A stretch of DNA of 64,000 nucleotides, taken from Endobugula sp965225895 (GTDB taxonomy: Bacteria; Pseudomonadota; Gammaproteobacteria; Pseudomonadales; Cellvibrionaceae). How positions within the stretch are numbered: the stretch's first letter is position 1; each line of letters opens with the position of its first letter. The translations under genes were made by a program, and so were the position numbers. The notes under the pieces are model-generated. The model saw only the letters and a list, made by a program, of their open reading frames with translations. It did not search any database and was not told the origin of the DNA. Positions 34,879 to 44,371 of this stretch are shown here, piece after piece. The stretch spans positions 2,170,001 through 2,234,000 of the forward strand of contig CBDDBR010000011.1 of NCBI GenBank assembly GCA_965225895.1, written 5' to 3'.

Positions 34879-37110
34879 TTATAAGGCCTGAAGATTAGCG
34901 TACTGAAGAACGAGCCATTTACTCCCTTCTGTTGTAAAGTTTACTTGCACACGCATGTTATGCTCTTGGCCTTCAAAGTGTGTAATCACACCATCACCAA
35001 ACATTGCATGGGTAACACGCTGACCGAGGTAATAACCTGAGTCTTCACCTTGTTCTTGCAAGCTTGGTTTAGTGGACGCACTATAAGATTTATTATGCGT
35101 TAATGGTCTTTGGATTTGTGTTTTTAAACGAATTTCTTTTATGCAGTGGGTGTCTATTTCTTTAACGAAACGTGACACACGATTATAACTTTCGGTACCA
35201 TGCATACGCCGCGTTTCTGCATAACTCATTGTTAACTGCGTCATTGCACGGGTAATACCTACATAGCAAAGGCGACGCTCTTCTTCTAAGCGATCAGGAT
35301 CATCTGCTGACATTTTGTGGGGAAATAAATTCTCTTCTACCCCCGTCATAAACACTCGCGGAAACTCTAGACCTTTCGCTGAGTGCAACGTCATTAATTG
35401 AATGGCATCTTCAAATTCATCCGCTTGTGTATCCCCTGCATCTAATGAGGCACTATCTAAAAATTGTACTAATAACGGCGCATCTTCATCCATTGCTTGA
35501 TCGGTTTGTGTGGCAACATCACTTGGATCAAAAGCACGACAAGCATTCACAAGTTCTTCTAGGTTTTCGGCACGGGCTTGGCCTTTTTCACCTTTTTCAT
35601 TTTTATGAAATTCAAATAAGCCTGAATGCTTAATTACATAATCCGCTTGTTCATCCAACGAACAATCGATAGTTGCTTGCTCCAAACTTTGTATAAGCTG
35701 TAAAAAGCCATTCACAGAGCCTGCCGCTCTAGGCGTTAAATGTTTTTCACTCACCATACGTGTTGCAGCTTGCCATAAGGAGCAGCCTTCTTGACGTGCA
35801 AATAAACGAATATTATCAACCGTTTTTCCACCAATACCCCGTGTTGGTGTATTAATAACGCGCTCGAACGCCGTATCATCTTCTCGATTAATAAATAAGC
35901 GTAAATAAGATAGGGCATTTTTAATTTCTAAGCGATCATAAAATCGCTGGCCGCCATAAATACGATAGGCTAAATTTTCTCGTAGTAATGCTTCCTCTAG
36001 TACTCGTGACTGCGCATTTGAGCGATACAAAATAGCTATACTGTCATAACGATGACCATTGCTGACCCACTGCTGAATAGATTCAACAATAAAACGGGCT
36101 TCATCATGTTCATTAAATGCGGCGTATAAGCCAATAGGTTCGCCATCTTGCCCATCGGTCCACAGCTTTTTACCTAAGCGACCAAAATTATTTTCAATCA
36201 CGCTATTGGCCGCTTTTAAGATTAAGCCTGTTGAGCGGTAATTTTGTTCTAAACGTATGGTTTGTGTCTGACTAAAATCATCGGCAAAACGTTGAATGTT
36301 TTCAATTTTGGCACCCCTCCAACCATAAATTGATTGGTCATCATCACCCACGGCGCTTACACACCCCGTATTACCCGCCAGTACTCGTAACCAAGCATAC
36401 TGAATACTGTTTGTATCTTGGAATTCATCCACCAAAATAAAAGGAAAGCGCTGCTGATAGTGATTCAAAACGTCTTTATTATTCAAAAGAAGCTCGTGTG
36501 CACGCAATAATAGTTCACCAAAATCAACCAAACCGCTTAAGCGACATATTTCTTCGTAGGCGGTATACGCTTGCAACATCGTCGCTTCATAAAGATCACC
36601 ACCAGCTTGTATATATTGCGGACGTTGCCCCTCATCTTTCTGAGCATTAATATACGATTGCACTTGTCGTGGCGGCCAGCGAGTATCATCTAGCTTAAGC
36701 GACTGGCATACGCGCTTAATCACTCGTAATTGATCATCACTATCTAATATTTGAAAATTTTGCGGTAAGCCAACATCTTTCCAATGGGCTTTTAATAAGC
36801 GGTGGGCTATGCCATGAAAGGTACCTACCCACATTGATCGAGTATTACCCATGCTATTACCAATGGTTGTGCCATCAAGCAATTGCTCTAAACGACCACG
36901 CATTTCTTTCGCCGCTTTATTGGTAAATGTTACTGACATAATGGCGTGAGGGGATACCCGTTCTACCTGTATTAACCACGCTATACGGTGCACCAAAACC
37001 CGTGTTTTGCCGCTACCCGCTCCCGCCAATATTAATTGGTTAGCCGCAGGTGCTGATACCGCTTCACGCTGCGCATCATTTAAACCGTCTAAAAGGTAAG
37101 AAACATCCAT
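34879..37110 (-). CDS. uvrD: DNA helicase II UvrD
   Basis: 3'-5' SF1 helicase for mismatch and nucleotide excision repair. 743 residues. MDVSYLLDGLNDAQREAV is almost the E. coli start. Motif I LAGAGSGKTR, TFHGIAHRLLKAH, DDQSIYGWRGA, and the C-terminal GYYLGQRVTHAMFGDG tudor-like tail that binds partners are all present. Slightly longer than the 720-residue E. coli protein. Confidence 0.97.
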   Translation of the reverse strand: MDVSYLLDGLNDAQREAVSAPAANQLILAGAGSGKTRVLVHRIAWLIQVERVSPHAIMSVTFTNKAAKEMRGRLEQLLDGTTIGNSMGNTRSMWVGTFHGIAHRLLKAHWKDVGLPQNFQILDSDDQLRVIKRVCQSLKLDDTRWPPRQVQSYINAQKDEGQRPQYIQAGGDLYEATMLQAYTAYEEICRLSGLVDFGELLLRAHELLLNNKDVLNHYQQRFPFILVDEFQDTNSIQYAWLRVLAGNTGCVSAVGDDDQSIYGWRGAKIENIQRFADDFSQTQTIRLEQNYRSTGLILKAANSVIENNFGRLGKKLWTDGQDGEPIGLYAAFNEHDEARFIVESIQQWVSNGHRYDSIAILYRSNAQSRVLEEALLRENLAYRIYGGQRFYDRLEIKNALSYLRLFINREDDTAFERVINTPTRGIGGKTVDNIRLFARQEGCSLWQAATRMVSEKHLTPRAAGSVNGFLQLIQSLEQATIDCSLDEQADYVIKHSGLFEFHKNEKGEKGQARAENLEELVNACRAFDPSDVATQTDQAMDEDAPLLVQFLDSASLDAGDTQADEFEDAIQLMTLHSAKGLEFPRVFMTGVEENLFPHKMSADDPDRLEEERRLCYVGITRAMTQLTMSYAETRRMHGTESYNRVSRFVKEIDTHCIKEIRLKTQIQRPLTHNKSYSASTKPSLQEQGEDSGYYLGQRVTHAMFGDGVITHFEGQEHNMRVQVNFTTEGSKWLVLQYANLQAL

Positions 37111-37267
37111 AAAAAAGCCTAAGAATATGCCATTTTCAATATTGTGATTAATAAGGCTATTTTACCTATACTGTAAATTTATTCAGCTATTTTATCCTTA
37201 GAATACTCATAGTATCTGAGTAAATACGCGCCTGTCGTTTTCTTACAAAAAATGCTTAAATGAACAC

Positions 37268-38107
37268 ATGACATCAATACCTTTTATTCAACATATCAAT
37301 CACTCTATAGACACGTTACGTAAATCTGAGCGTAAGGTTGCTCACTATGTGCTTAGCCATCAGCAAGACGTTATTCACATGCGCGTCATTGATTTAGCCA
37401 ATGCTGCAGAAGTCAGCGAGCCTACGGTGATTCGTTTTTGTAAAGCTATTGGCTGTAATAGCTTTCAAACATTTAAGGTCACACTCGCTCAGCAATTAGC
37501 CTCTGGCTTTGGTCAAATTGCTATTACAAAGCATGACTCTACGGCTGATTTCTCTAAGAAAGTCTTTAACTCTACGATAGATTCTCTAATTAAAGTTCGA
37601 GATGCATTACAGATAGAAACCATTGAACGAGCCATCGATGCCATTGCAGCATCTAAGCGTGTAGAGTTTTTTGGTTTTGGCGCATCAGGTGCTGTTGCAG
37701 CAGATGCGCACCATAAATTTTTTCGCCTGCAACTTGCCTCTGCTGCACACTCTGATCATCACTTTCAAAATATGTCTGCAGCGTCAATGCAAGCAGGGGA
37801 TGTGGTGGTTGCCATATCACATAGCGGGCGAACAAAAGCATTAATGGATTCCATTGCGTTAGTTCACGAGGCGGGCGGAACAGTGATTAGTATTTGCCCT
37901 TGTGAATCACCAATCGCAAACATTGCAGATATCGCTATTAATGTGAATATAGAAGAGAATATTGAAATTTATACCCCCCTCACTTCACGCATTGCACACC
38001 TTGTTGTTATTGATAGTATCGCCATCGGTGTTGCACAAAGGAAGGGGCCTGAATTAAAAGACCATTTATTTAAAATTAAACAAAGTTTACGTAGCGTTAG
38101 AATGTAA
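37268..38107 (+). CDS. hexR: HexR-type RpiR family carbon metabolism regulator
   Basis: 279 residues: N-terminal RpiR HTH (VSEPTVIRFCKAIGCNSFQTFK) and C-terminal SIS phosphosugar-binding domain (FFGFGASGAVAADAHHKFFR, ISHSGRTK). The NIEENIEIYTPLTSRIAHLVVID block is shared with Pseudomonas HexR, which senses KDPG and represses Entner-Doudoroff genes. The usual targets (zwf, edd, glk) are not next to it here. Convergent with glmS, 5-base gap. Confidence 0.9.
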   Translation: MTSIPFIQHINHSIDTLRKSERKVAHYVLSHQQDVIHMRVIDLANAAEVSEPTVIRFCKAIGCNSFQTFKVTLAQQLASGFGQIAITKHDSTADFSKKVFNSTIDSLIKVRDALQIETIERAIDAIAASKRVEFFGFGASGAVAADAHHKFFRLQLASAAHSDHHFQNMSAASMQAGDVVVAISHSGRTKALMDSIALVHEAGGTVISICPCESPIANIADIAINVNIEENIEIYTPLTSRIAHLVVIDSIAIGVAQRKGPELKDHLFKIKQSLRSVRM

Positions 38108-38112
38108 ACACT

Positions 38113-39939
38113 TTATTCAACCGTTACCGACTTCGCCAAATTTCTTGGCTGATCCACATCGGTACCTTTTAAAACAGCAACATGATATGACAATAATTGT
38201 AACGGCAAAGTAAATACTATTGGCGATAAGCGATAGGGGACTTTAGGGAGATGAACAACAATACAATCATCGGTGCTTTTAAAGTTTGCTTCAGTATCCG
38301 CAAATACAAATAATTGGCCGCCTCGTGCTTGTACTTCTTCTAAGTTAGACTTTAATTTATCCAACAAATCATCGTTTGGAGCAACCGCAACAATAGGCAT
38401 ATCCGTATCAACTAATGCCAGTGGGCCATGCTTTAACTCACCTGCTGGATAAGCCTCTGCGTGAATATACGAAATTTCTTTAAGTTTTAACGCGCCCTCT
38501 AACGCAATAGGGTATTGCATTCCACGCCCTAAAAATAACGCATGATGTTTTTCAATAAAGGCTTCACTTAATTTTTCGATTTTACTATCTAAGGCTAATA
38601 CTTCCTCACATAGTGCGGGTAGCTGTTTTAGTTCTTCCACTAACGTCATTTCTTTTTCTGCCGTTAGGCCATGACGACGACCTAAAACAATCGTGAGTAA
38701 TTGCAAAGCAACTAATTGCGTTGTAAACGCTTTAGTTGAAGCAACTCCAATTTCTGGCCCCGCTTCAGTCATTAATGATAAGCTTGATTCCCTTACCAAA
38801 GCACTATTGGGCACATTACAAATTGCCAATGATGCCAAAATGCCACTTTGTTTTGCTTTCTGTAGTGCGGCTAATGTGTCTGCTGTTTCCCCTGATTGAG
38901 AAATAGTAATTACTAATGTTCCTTCTGCTACAAATACTTTTCGATAACGATATTCACTAGCAATTTCAACCGAACATGGCAAATTAGCTAAGGCTTCCAT
39001 CCAATATTTAGCGACTAATCCTGAATGATAACTCGTGCCACACGCCAAGATTTGCACATGTTTCACTTGATCAAAAATAGCCTTTGCTTCTGTACCAAAG
39101 CATTCTTCTAATACACTTTCTTTACCTAAGCGACCCTGTAATGTTTGTTGTATTACTGTTGGTTGTTCAAAAATTTCTTTCAACATGTAATGGCGATATT
39201 CACCACGACTAGCCGATTGGTCACTACCTGTTAATTGCGTTTTAGGACGTGTAATTTTATTATCTAAAGCATCATAAATATCAATACTGTTTGCTGTAAT
39301 TTCTGCTACATCACCTTCTTCTAGATAAATAAACTGATCGGTCACTTGTCGTAATGCTAATTGATCTGAGGCTATAAAATTTTCTTCAATGCCGACACCA
39401 ATAACTAAAGGGCTACCTTTTCTTGCAGCAATAAGCGTATCTGTTTCGCCATTATAAATAACGCCTAAAGCGTAAGCACCTTCACACAGTGCGATACTTT
39501 TTTTAACTGCATCGATTAACTGATCTGATGTATCTAAAAAACTATGAATTAGGTGAGCAACCACTTCTGTATCTGTTTCACTAACAAAAGTATAGCCTTG
39601 CGCCTGTAGTTGTTGTCTAAGTACTTCGTGATTTTCAATAATACCATTATGAACAATCGCAATATTCGTAGATGTATGTGGATGTGCGTTATTTTGCGTG
39701 GGCTTGCCATGTGTTGCCCAGCGAGTATGAGCAATACCAATAGTACTTTTTATTGGCTGCTGTTGAATAGCCTCTTCAAGGTTAATCACTTTACCAACCG
39801 CTTTGCGTACTTCAACTGCTGAATTTTCTAATACGGCTATACCCGCAGAATCATAGCCGCGATACTCTAGGCGACGTAAACCCTCTAGTAAAATTTCCGT
39901 TACGTTGCGCTGTGCTACTGCACCAACAATGCCACACAT
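38113..39939 (-). CDS. glmS: Glutamine-fructose-6-phosphate aminotransferase GlmS
   Basis: First committed step to UDP-GlcNAc. 608 residues with nucleophile Cys2 (MCGIVGAVAQRN), glutaminase motifs HTRWATHG and HNGI, two SIS domains (CGTSYHSG, SQSGETADT) and the C-terminal LAKSVTVE. 30 bases downstream of glmU in the conserved atp-glmU-glmS order. Confidence 0.98.
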   Translation of the reverse strand: MCGIVGAVAQRNVTEILLEGLRRLEYRGYDSAGIAVLENSAVEVRKAVGKVINLEEAIQQQPIKSTIGIAHTRWATHGKPTQNNAHPHTSTNIAIVHNGIIENHEVLRQQLQAQGYTFVSETDTEVVAHLIHSFLDTSDQLIDAVKKSIALCEGAYALGVIYNGETDTLIAARKGSPLVIGVGIEENFIASDQLALRQVTDQFIYLEEGDVAEITANSIDIYDALDNKITRPKTQLTGSDQSASRGEYRHYMLKEIFEQPTVIQQTLQGRLGKESVLEECFGTEAKAIFDQVKHVQILACGTSYHSGLVAKYWMEALANLPCSVEIASEYRYRKVFVAEGTLVITISQSGETADTLAALQKAKQSGILASLAICNVPNSALVRESSLSLMTEAGPEIGVASTKAFTTQLVALQLLTIVLGRRHGLTAEKEMTLVEELKQLPALCEEVLALDSKIEKLSEAFIEKHHALFLGRGMQYPIALEGALKLKEISYIHAEAYPAGELKHGPLALVDTDMPIVAVAPNDDLLDKLKSNLEEVQARGGQLFVFADTEANFKSTDDCIVVHLPKVPYRLSPIVFTLPLQLLSYHVAVLKGTDVDQPRNLAKSVTVE

Positions 39940-39969
39940 AGTCTTTCCTGTTACTAAATTAAAATACGT

Positions 39970-41325
39970 TTATTTTTTTACTGGACGCTGCCAATCTTTA
40001 TGCGTTTTTTGAGGTGCTCGGGTTAACGATAATGTATTTTTTTCCACTAGTTTATTAATTGTGGATCCTGCACCCACGGTAGATCCGTCTTCTAACGTGA
40101 CTGGAGCAACTAATGCACTATTAGAACCTACAAAAACATTATTACCTATCGTCGTTTGATGTTTATTAACACCATCATAATTACAAGTTATGGTGCCTGC
40201 ACCAATATTAACAGATTGGCCTAGTACAGCATCACCCACATAACTTAAATGATTAATTTTGCTGCCTTTACCAACAACCGCTTTTTTTGTTTCAACAAAG
40301 TTACCTACTTTTGCATCATTATCTAATTGCGTTCCTGGGCGTAGGCGAGCAAAAGGACCAACCATACAATCTTGTTTTATAATGCTATCTTCTATAATGC
40401 TATTATCTTTAATAACACTGTGGTCACCAATTGTACTATTTTCAATAATACAATTAGCTCCAATGATTACCCCATGACCTAAAGTTACATTGCCTTTAAA
40501 AATACAATTAATATCAATAACAACATCGTTACCAACGCTAAGCTCTCCTCGACAATCAAAACGCGAAGGATCTGCTAATGTAACGCCGTTAATTAATAAT
40601 TGTTCGGCTTGTTTTCGTTGATATATTCTTTCTAACTCCGCCTGTTGACGACGATCATTAACACCTAGCACTTCCCATTCATGATCTGGCTGTTCCGTTT
40701 CAATTTGTACGCCTTGCTGCTGCGCCATAGCAATAATATCGGTTAGATAATATTCACCTTGTGCATTATCATTGGATAATAAAGGCAGCCATTGCTGAAG
40801 GTGTACAGAATTAACCGCCATAATACCTGTATTTACTTCAGCAATTTCTCGCTGACTTTTAGAAGCATCTTTTTGTTCAACGATTGCCGTGACGTTATTA
40901 TTTTTATCACGAATAATTCGACCGTAACCTGTAGGATCATCTAAATGAACAGTTAATAAACCTAAGCTGTTTTTATTCACGGAAGCGACTAAACGTTCCA
41001 ATGTTGCCCGCTCAATTAATGGAACATCACCATAAAGAATAAGTACGATGGCGTCATCATGAAAGTAGGGCAGAGCCTGCTGTACGGCATGGCCTGTACC
41101 TAGCTGCTGTTCTTGCAAGATATAATTATGCTGATCACCTAAGGCTTCTTGCACCTGCTTTGCACCATGACCAATCAGGCAATTCATAGGCAAGCCTGTA
41201 AGTGATTTAGCGGTGTGAATCACATGTTCAACCAGCGGCTTATCGGCAATAGGGTGCAAGACCTTGGGTAGGTCAGATTTCATGCGCGAGCCTTTGCCCG
41301 CCGCCAGAATGACAATATCTAACAT
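39970..41325 (-). CDS. glmU: Bifunctional GlcNAc-1-P uridyltransferase/GlcN-1-P acetyltransferase GlmU
   Basis: Last two steps to UDP-GlcNAc. N-terminal pyrophosphorylase LAAGKGSRMKSDLPKVLHP and GDVPLI; C-terminal left-handed beta helix of hexapeptide repeats from about 250, with NFVETKKAVVGKGSK and NYDGVNKHQT for acetyl-CoA. 451 residues. Separated from the upstream atp operon by a terminator. Confidence 0.98.
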   Translation of the reverse strand: MLDIVILAAGKGSRMKSDLPKVLHPIADKPLVEHVIHTAKSLTGLPMNCLIGHGAKQVQEALGDQHNYILQEQQLGTGHAVQQALPYFHDDAIVLILYGDVPLIERATLERLVASVNKNSLGLLTVHLDDPTGYGRIIRDKNNNVTAIVEQKDASKSQREIAEVNTGIMAVNSVHLQQWLPLLSNDNAQGEYYLTDIIAMAQQQGVQIETEQPDHEWEVLGVNDRRQQAELERIYQRKQAEQLLINGVTLADPSRFDCRGELSVGNDVVIDINCIFKGNVTLGHGVIIGANCIIENSTIGDHSVIKDNSIIEDSIIKQDCMVGPFARLRPGTQLDNDAKVGNFVETKKAVVGKGSKINHLSYVGDAVLGQSVNIGAGTITCNYDGVNKHQTTIGNNVFVGSNSALVAPVTLEDGSTVGAGSTINKLVEKNTLSLTRAPQKTHKDWQRPVKK

Positions 41326-41352
41326 GCTGTGATTTACTATTCCATAAAACGT

Positions 41353-41383
41353 AAAAAAGGGTAGCTAATGCTACCCTTTTTTT
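41353..41383. terminator. Intrinsic terminator of the atp operon
   Basis: GGGTAGC at 41359-41365 and GCTACCC at 41370-41376, a TAAT loop, A run before and seven Ts after, so it works on both strands. It lies between atpC and glmU, both minus strand, so it closes the atp operon. Confidence 0.92.
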
Positions 41384-41421
41384 AATGAAGAATCATTAGA
41401 AGATTCTATAACGACTTTTTA

Positions 41422-41847
41422 CTATTTACCCATCTTTTTACGAATGGCTTGTAGTGTACGTAGTTGTGCAGATGCTTCTGCTAATTGCGCTGCGGCAGCT
41501 GAATAATCAAACTCTGCACCTTGATTAGCAATACTCTTTTCTGCTTCTTCTTTCGCTTGTATAGCTGCGGCTTCATCCATATCTTCAGCACGTAATGCTG
41601 TATCGGCTAATACAGTTACGCCATGAGGCTGAACTTCAACATAGCCACCAGAAATATAAAATACTTCTTCTTCACCAGATTGAGTAACAACACGAATAGG
41701 ACCAGGCTGTAAGCCAGACAATAATGGAGCGTGACCGTAAGAAATACCTAAGTCACCTTCGGTACCTGCAGCAACAACCATTTCCACTAAACCAGAGAAA
41801 ATTTGTTTTTCTGCACTAACGATGTCGCAATGGACTGTCATCGCCAT
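41422..41847 (-). CDS. atpC: ATP synthase epsilon subunit
   Basis: Central-stalk F1 subunit that couples rotation and inhibits ATPase. 141 residues: N-terminal beta sandwich (SAEKQIFSGLVEMVV, YGHAPLLSGLQPG) and C-terminal helical hairpin. Last gene of the atp operon. The 107-base gap from atpD holds two stem-loops. Confidence 0.97.
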   Translation of the reverse strand: MAMTVHCDIVSAEKQIFSGLVEMVVAAGTEGDLGISYGHAPLLSGLQPGPIRVVTQSGEEEVFYISGGYVEVQPHGVTVLADTALRAEDMDEAAAIQAKEEAEKSIANQGAEFDYSAAAAQLAEASAQLRTLQAIRKKMGK

Positions 41848-41872
41848 AACTTAACCTCTTTTTTTGGAAAAG

Positions 41873-41943
41873 TGGGTGAAAGCATATCATCGGATACTTC
41901 TTCACCCAACGCTAGAGCTAGATCAATTTTATTGAGCTAGCTC
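41873..41943 (-). other. Two stem-loops between atpD and atpC
   Basis: GAGCTAGATCAAT (41915-41927) pairs with ATTGAGCTAGCTC (41931-41943) with one mismatch and a 3-base loop, and TGGGTGAA (41873-41880) pairs with TTCACCCA (41901-41908). Both lie in the atpD-atpC gap and neither has a U tail, so mRNA stability or processing is likelier than termination. Confidence 0.6.
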
Positions 41944-41954
41944 CATTTTTCTAA

Positions 41955-43352
41955 TTACATATTTTTTGCTTTTTCGATAGCTTCTTCGATACTACCAACC
42001 ATGTAGAACGCTTGTTCTGGAAGGTCATCGTAATCGCCCGCTAAAATACCTGTAAAGCCACGAATGGTATCTTTAAGTGATACATATTTACCTGGAGAAC
42101 CCGTAAATACTTGCGCTACAGTAAATGGCTGAGATAAGAAACGTTCGATTTTACGTGCACGAGCAACGGCTTGCTTATCTTCTTCAGAAAGCTCATCCAT
42201 ACCCAAAATAGCAATAATATCTTTTAATTCTTTATAACGTTGAAGTACTGTTTGTACACCACGTGCCACATCATAATGCTCATTACCAATAATTAATGGA
42301 TCAAGCTGACGAGAAGTAGAGTCTAGTGGATCAACCGCTGGATAAATACCTTTAGCTGCGATGTCACGAGAAAGTACAACGGTTGAATCTAAGTGAGCAA
42401 ACGTTGTTGCTGGCGATGGATCCGTTAAGTCATCCGCAGGTACGTATACCGCTTGGATAGATGTAATAGAACCCGTCTTCGTAGAAGTAATACGCTCCTG
42501 AAGTACACCCATTTCTTCTGCTAGTGTAGGCTGATAACCTACCGCTGAAGGCATACGACCTAGAAGTGCTGATACCTCAGTACCCGCAAGTGTGTAACGA
42601 TAGATGTTATCAACGAATAATAATACGTCTTTACCTTCGTCACGGAATTTCTCAGCCATGGTTAGACCAGTTAATGCAACACGTAGACGGTTACCTGGTG
42701 GCTCATTCATCTGACCATAAACCATCGCTACTTTTGAGTCACTAAACGTATCAACGTTGACAACACCGGCTTCCTGCATTTCGTGATAGAAGTCATTACC
42801 TTCACGAGTACGCTCACCAACACCTGCGAATACAGACAAACCACTGTGTGCTGTCGCGATGTTGTTAATTAATTCCATCATGTTTACGGTTTTACCTACA
42901 CCCGCACCACCGAATAGACCAACTTTACCACCTTTAGCAAATGGGCAAACCAAGTCAATTACTTTAATACCTGTTTCTAATAGTTCTTCTGATGCTGATA
43001 ATTCATCATAAGCAGGCGCTTTACGGTGAATAGGCATACGCTCTTTTTCACCAATAGGGCCACACTCATCAATAGGATTACCTAATACATCCATAATACG
43101 ACCTAGTGTTTCAATACCTACAGGTACTGATACTGGTGCATTCGTGTTAGATACGTCTAAACCACGGCTAATGCCTTCAGATGAACCCATAGCAATTGCA
43201 CGTACGACACCGTCACCTAGCTGTTGTTGTACTTCAAGGGTTAAGCCTTTATCACTAACAGTAAGCGCGTCATAGACTTTGGGTACCGAATCACGTGGGA
43301 ATTCCACATCAATCACGGCACCAATAATTTGTACGATACGTCCGCTACTCAT
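41955..43352 (-). CDS. atpD: ATP synthase beta subunit
   Basis: Catalytic F1 subunit. 465 residues with P-loop GGAGVGKTV, the catalytic Glu in GVGERTREGNDFYHE, Walker B VLLFVDNIYRYT, and the C-terminal helical domain. A GAGGACTCGGAA ribosome binding site precedes the ATG. Flanked on both sides by intergenic stem-loops not seen around the other atp genes. Confidence 0.98.
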   Translation of the reverse strand: MSSGRIVQIIGAVIDVEFPRDSVPKVYDALTVSDKGLTLEVQQQLGDGVVRAIAMGSSEGISRGLDVSNTNAPVSVPVGIETLGRIMDVLGNPIDECGPIGEKERMPIHRKAPAYDELSASEELLETGIKVIDLVCPFAKGGKVGLFGGAGVGKTVNMMELINNIATAHSGLSVFAGVGERTREGNDFYHEMQEAGVVNVDTFSDSKVAMVYGQMNEPPGNRLRVALTGLTMAEKFRDEGKDVLLFVDNIYRYTLAGTEVSALLGRMPSAVGYQPTLAEEMGVLQERITSTKTGSITSIQAVYVPADDLTDPSPATTFAHLDSTVVLSRDIAAKGIYPAVDPLDSTSRQLDPLIIGNEHYDVARGVQTVLQRYKELKDIIAILGMDELSEEDKQAVARARKIERFLSQPFTVAQVFTGSPGKYVSLKDTIRGFTGILAGDYDDLPEQAFYMVGSIEEAIEKAKNM

Positions 43353-43404
43353 TTCCGAGTCCTCTATATTTAACTGATATATTTGTTAAGTTAATATTCT
43401 TTTT

Positions 43405-43469
43405 CTGTCTTATCGACAGGATGTTATTTTTCAGCGTTATGCTGAAAGCCTAATATCGAAATATTAGGC
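43405..43469 (-). other. Three tandem stem-loops between atpG and atpD
   Basis: GCCTAATAT (43448-43456)/ATATTAGGC (43461-43469), TTTCAGC (43429-43435)/GCTGAAA (43441-43447) and CTGTC (43405-43409)/GACAG (43415-43419) follow one another within 65 bases, with loops of 4, 5 and 5 bases. No U run follows on the minus strand. They could stabilise or process the atpD message. Confidence 0.6.
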
Positions 43470-43478
43470 ACTATATAA

Positions 43479-44339
43479 TTAAACCGCTGCTGCACCACTA
43501 ACGATTTCAGAAAGTTCCTGAGTAATCGCTGCTTGACGCGCCTTGTTATATACAAGTTGTAAGTTATCAATCATATCACCCGCATTGTCGGTTGCATTTT
43601 TCATTGCAATCATACGTGCTGCTTGCTCACAGGCAGCATTTTCTACTACTGCTTGATACACTTGTGATTCGATATAACGAACTAATAAGCCATCTAATAG
43701 TTCTTTTGCGCTGGGCTCATAAAGATAGTCCCATGCATGCTTAAGCTTTTGATCTTCATCTGCCTGTAATGGTAGTAACTGGCTAACGCTAGGTGTTTGC
43801 GTCATCGTGTTTACAAATTCATTATTAACCAAGAATAAACGGTCAATTTTTTCATTTGCATAAGCATCTAGCATAACTTTAACCGTACCGATTAAGTCTG
43901 CTACTACAGGCGCTTCACCAATATCGCGTACTGCTGCTTCAACATTACCGCCGTAGCTATTAAAGAATGCAGCGCCTTTCGCACCAATTAAGCAAAGATC
44001 AATTTCAACTTCTTGATCTGCCCATTCTTTCATAGACTTAACTGCCGCTTTAAATGCGTTGATATTTAAACCACCACATAAACCACGATCTGTTGATACT
44101 ACGATAAAGCCGACACGTTTTACTTCGCGTTCTTGTAAATACAAATGCTTATATTCTGGATTAGCGTTTGCAATATGACCAACAACATTACGAATGCGTT
44201 GTGCATAAGGCTTACCTAATTCCATACGATCTTGAGCTTTACGCATCTTACTAGCAGCAACCATTTCCATTGCGCTAGTAATTTTTTGCGTACTTTTAAT
44301 ACTCGTAATCTGCGTGCGTATTTCTTTTCCGACTGCCAT
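43479..44339 (-). CDS. atpG: ATP synthase gamma subunit
   Basis: Rotor shaft of F1. 286 residues with N-terminal KEIRTQITSIKSTQKITSAM and the C-terminal helix MIDNLQLVYNKARQAAITQEL, which together form the coiled coil. STDRGLCGGLN is conserved. Fifth-subunit order atpA-atpG-atpD kept. Confidence 0.98.
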   Translation of the reverse strand: MAVGKEIRTQITSIKSTQKITSAMEMVAASKMRKAQDRMELGKPYAQRIRNVVGHIANANPEYKHLYLQEREVKRVGFIVVSTDRGLCGGLNINAFKAAVKSMKEWADQEVEIDLCLIGAKGAAFFNSYGGNVEAAVRDIGEAPVVADLIGTVKVMLDAYANEKIDRLFLVNNEFVNTMTQTPSVSQLLPLQADEDQKLKHAWDYLYEPSAKELLDGLLVRYIESQVYQAVVENAACEQAARMIAMKNATDNAGDMIDNLQLVYNKARQAAITQELSEIVSGAAAV

Positions 44340-44371
44340 CTTTTTTTCCGATCTATTCGATTAGAATACAA

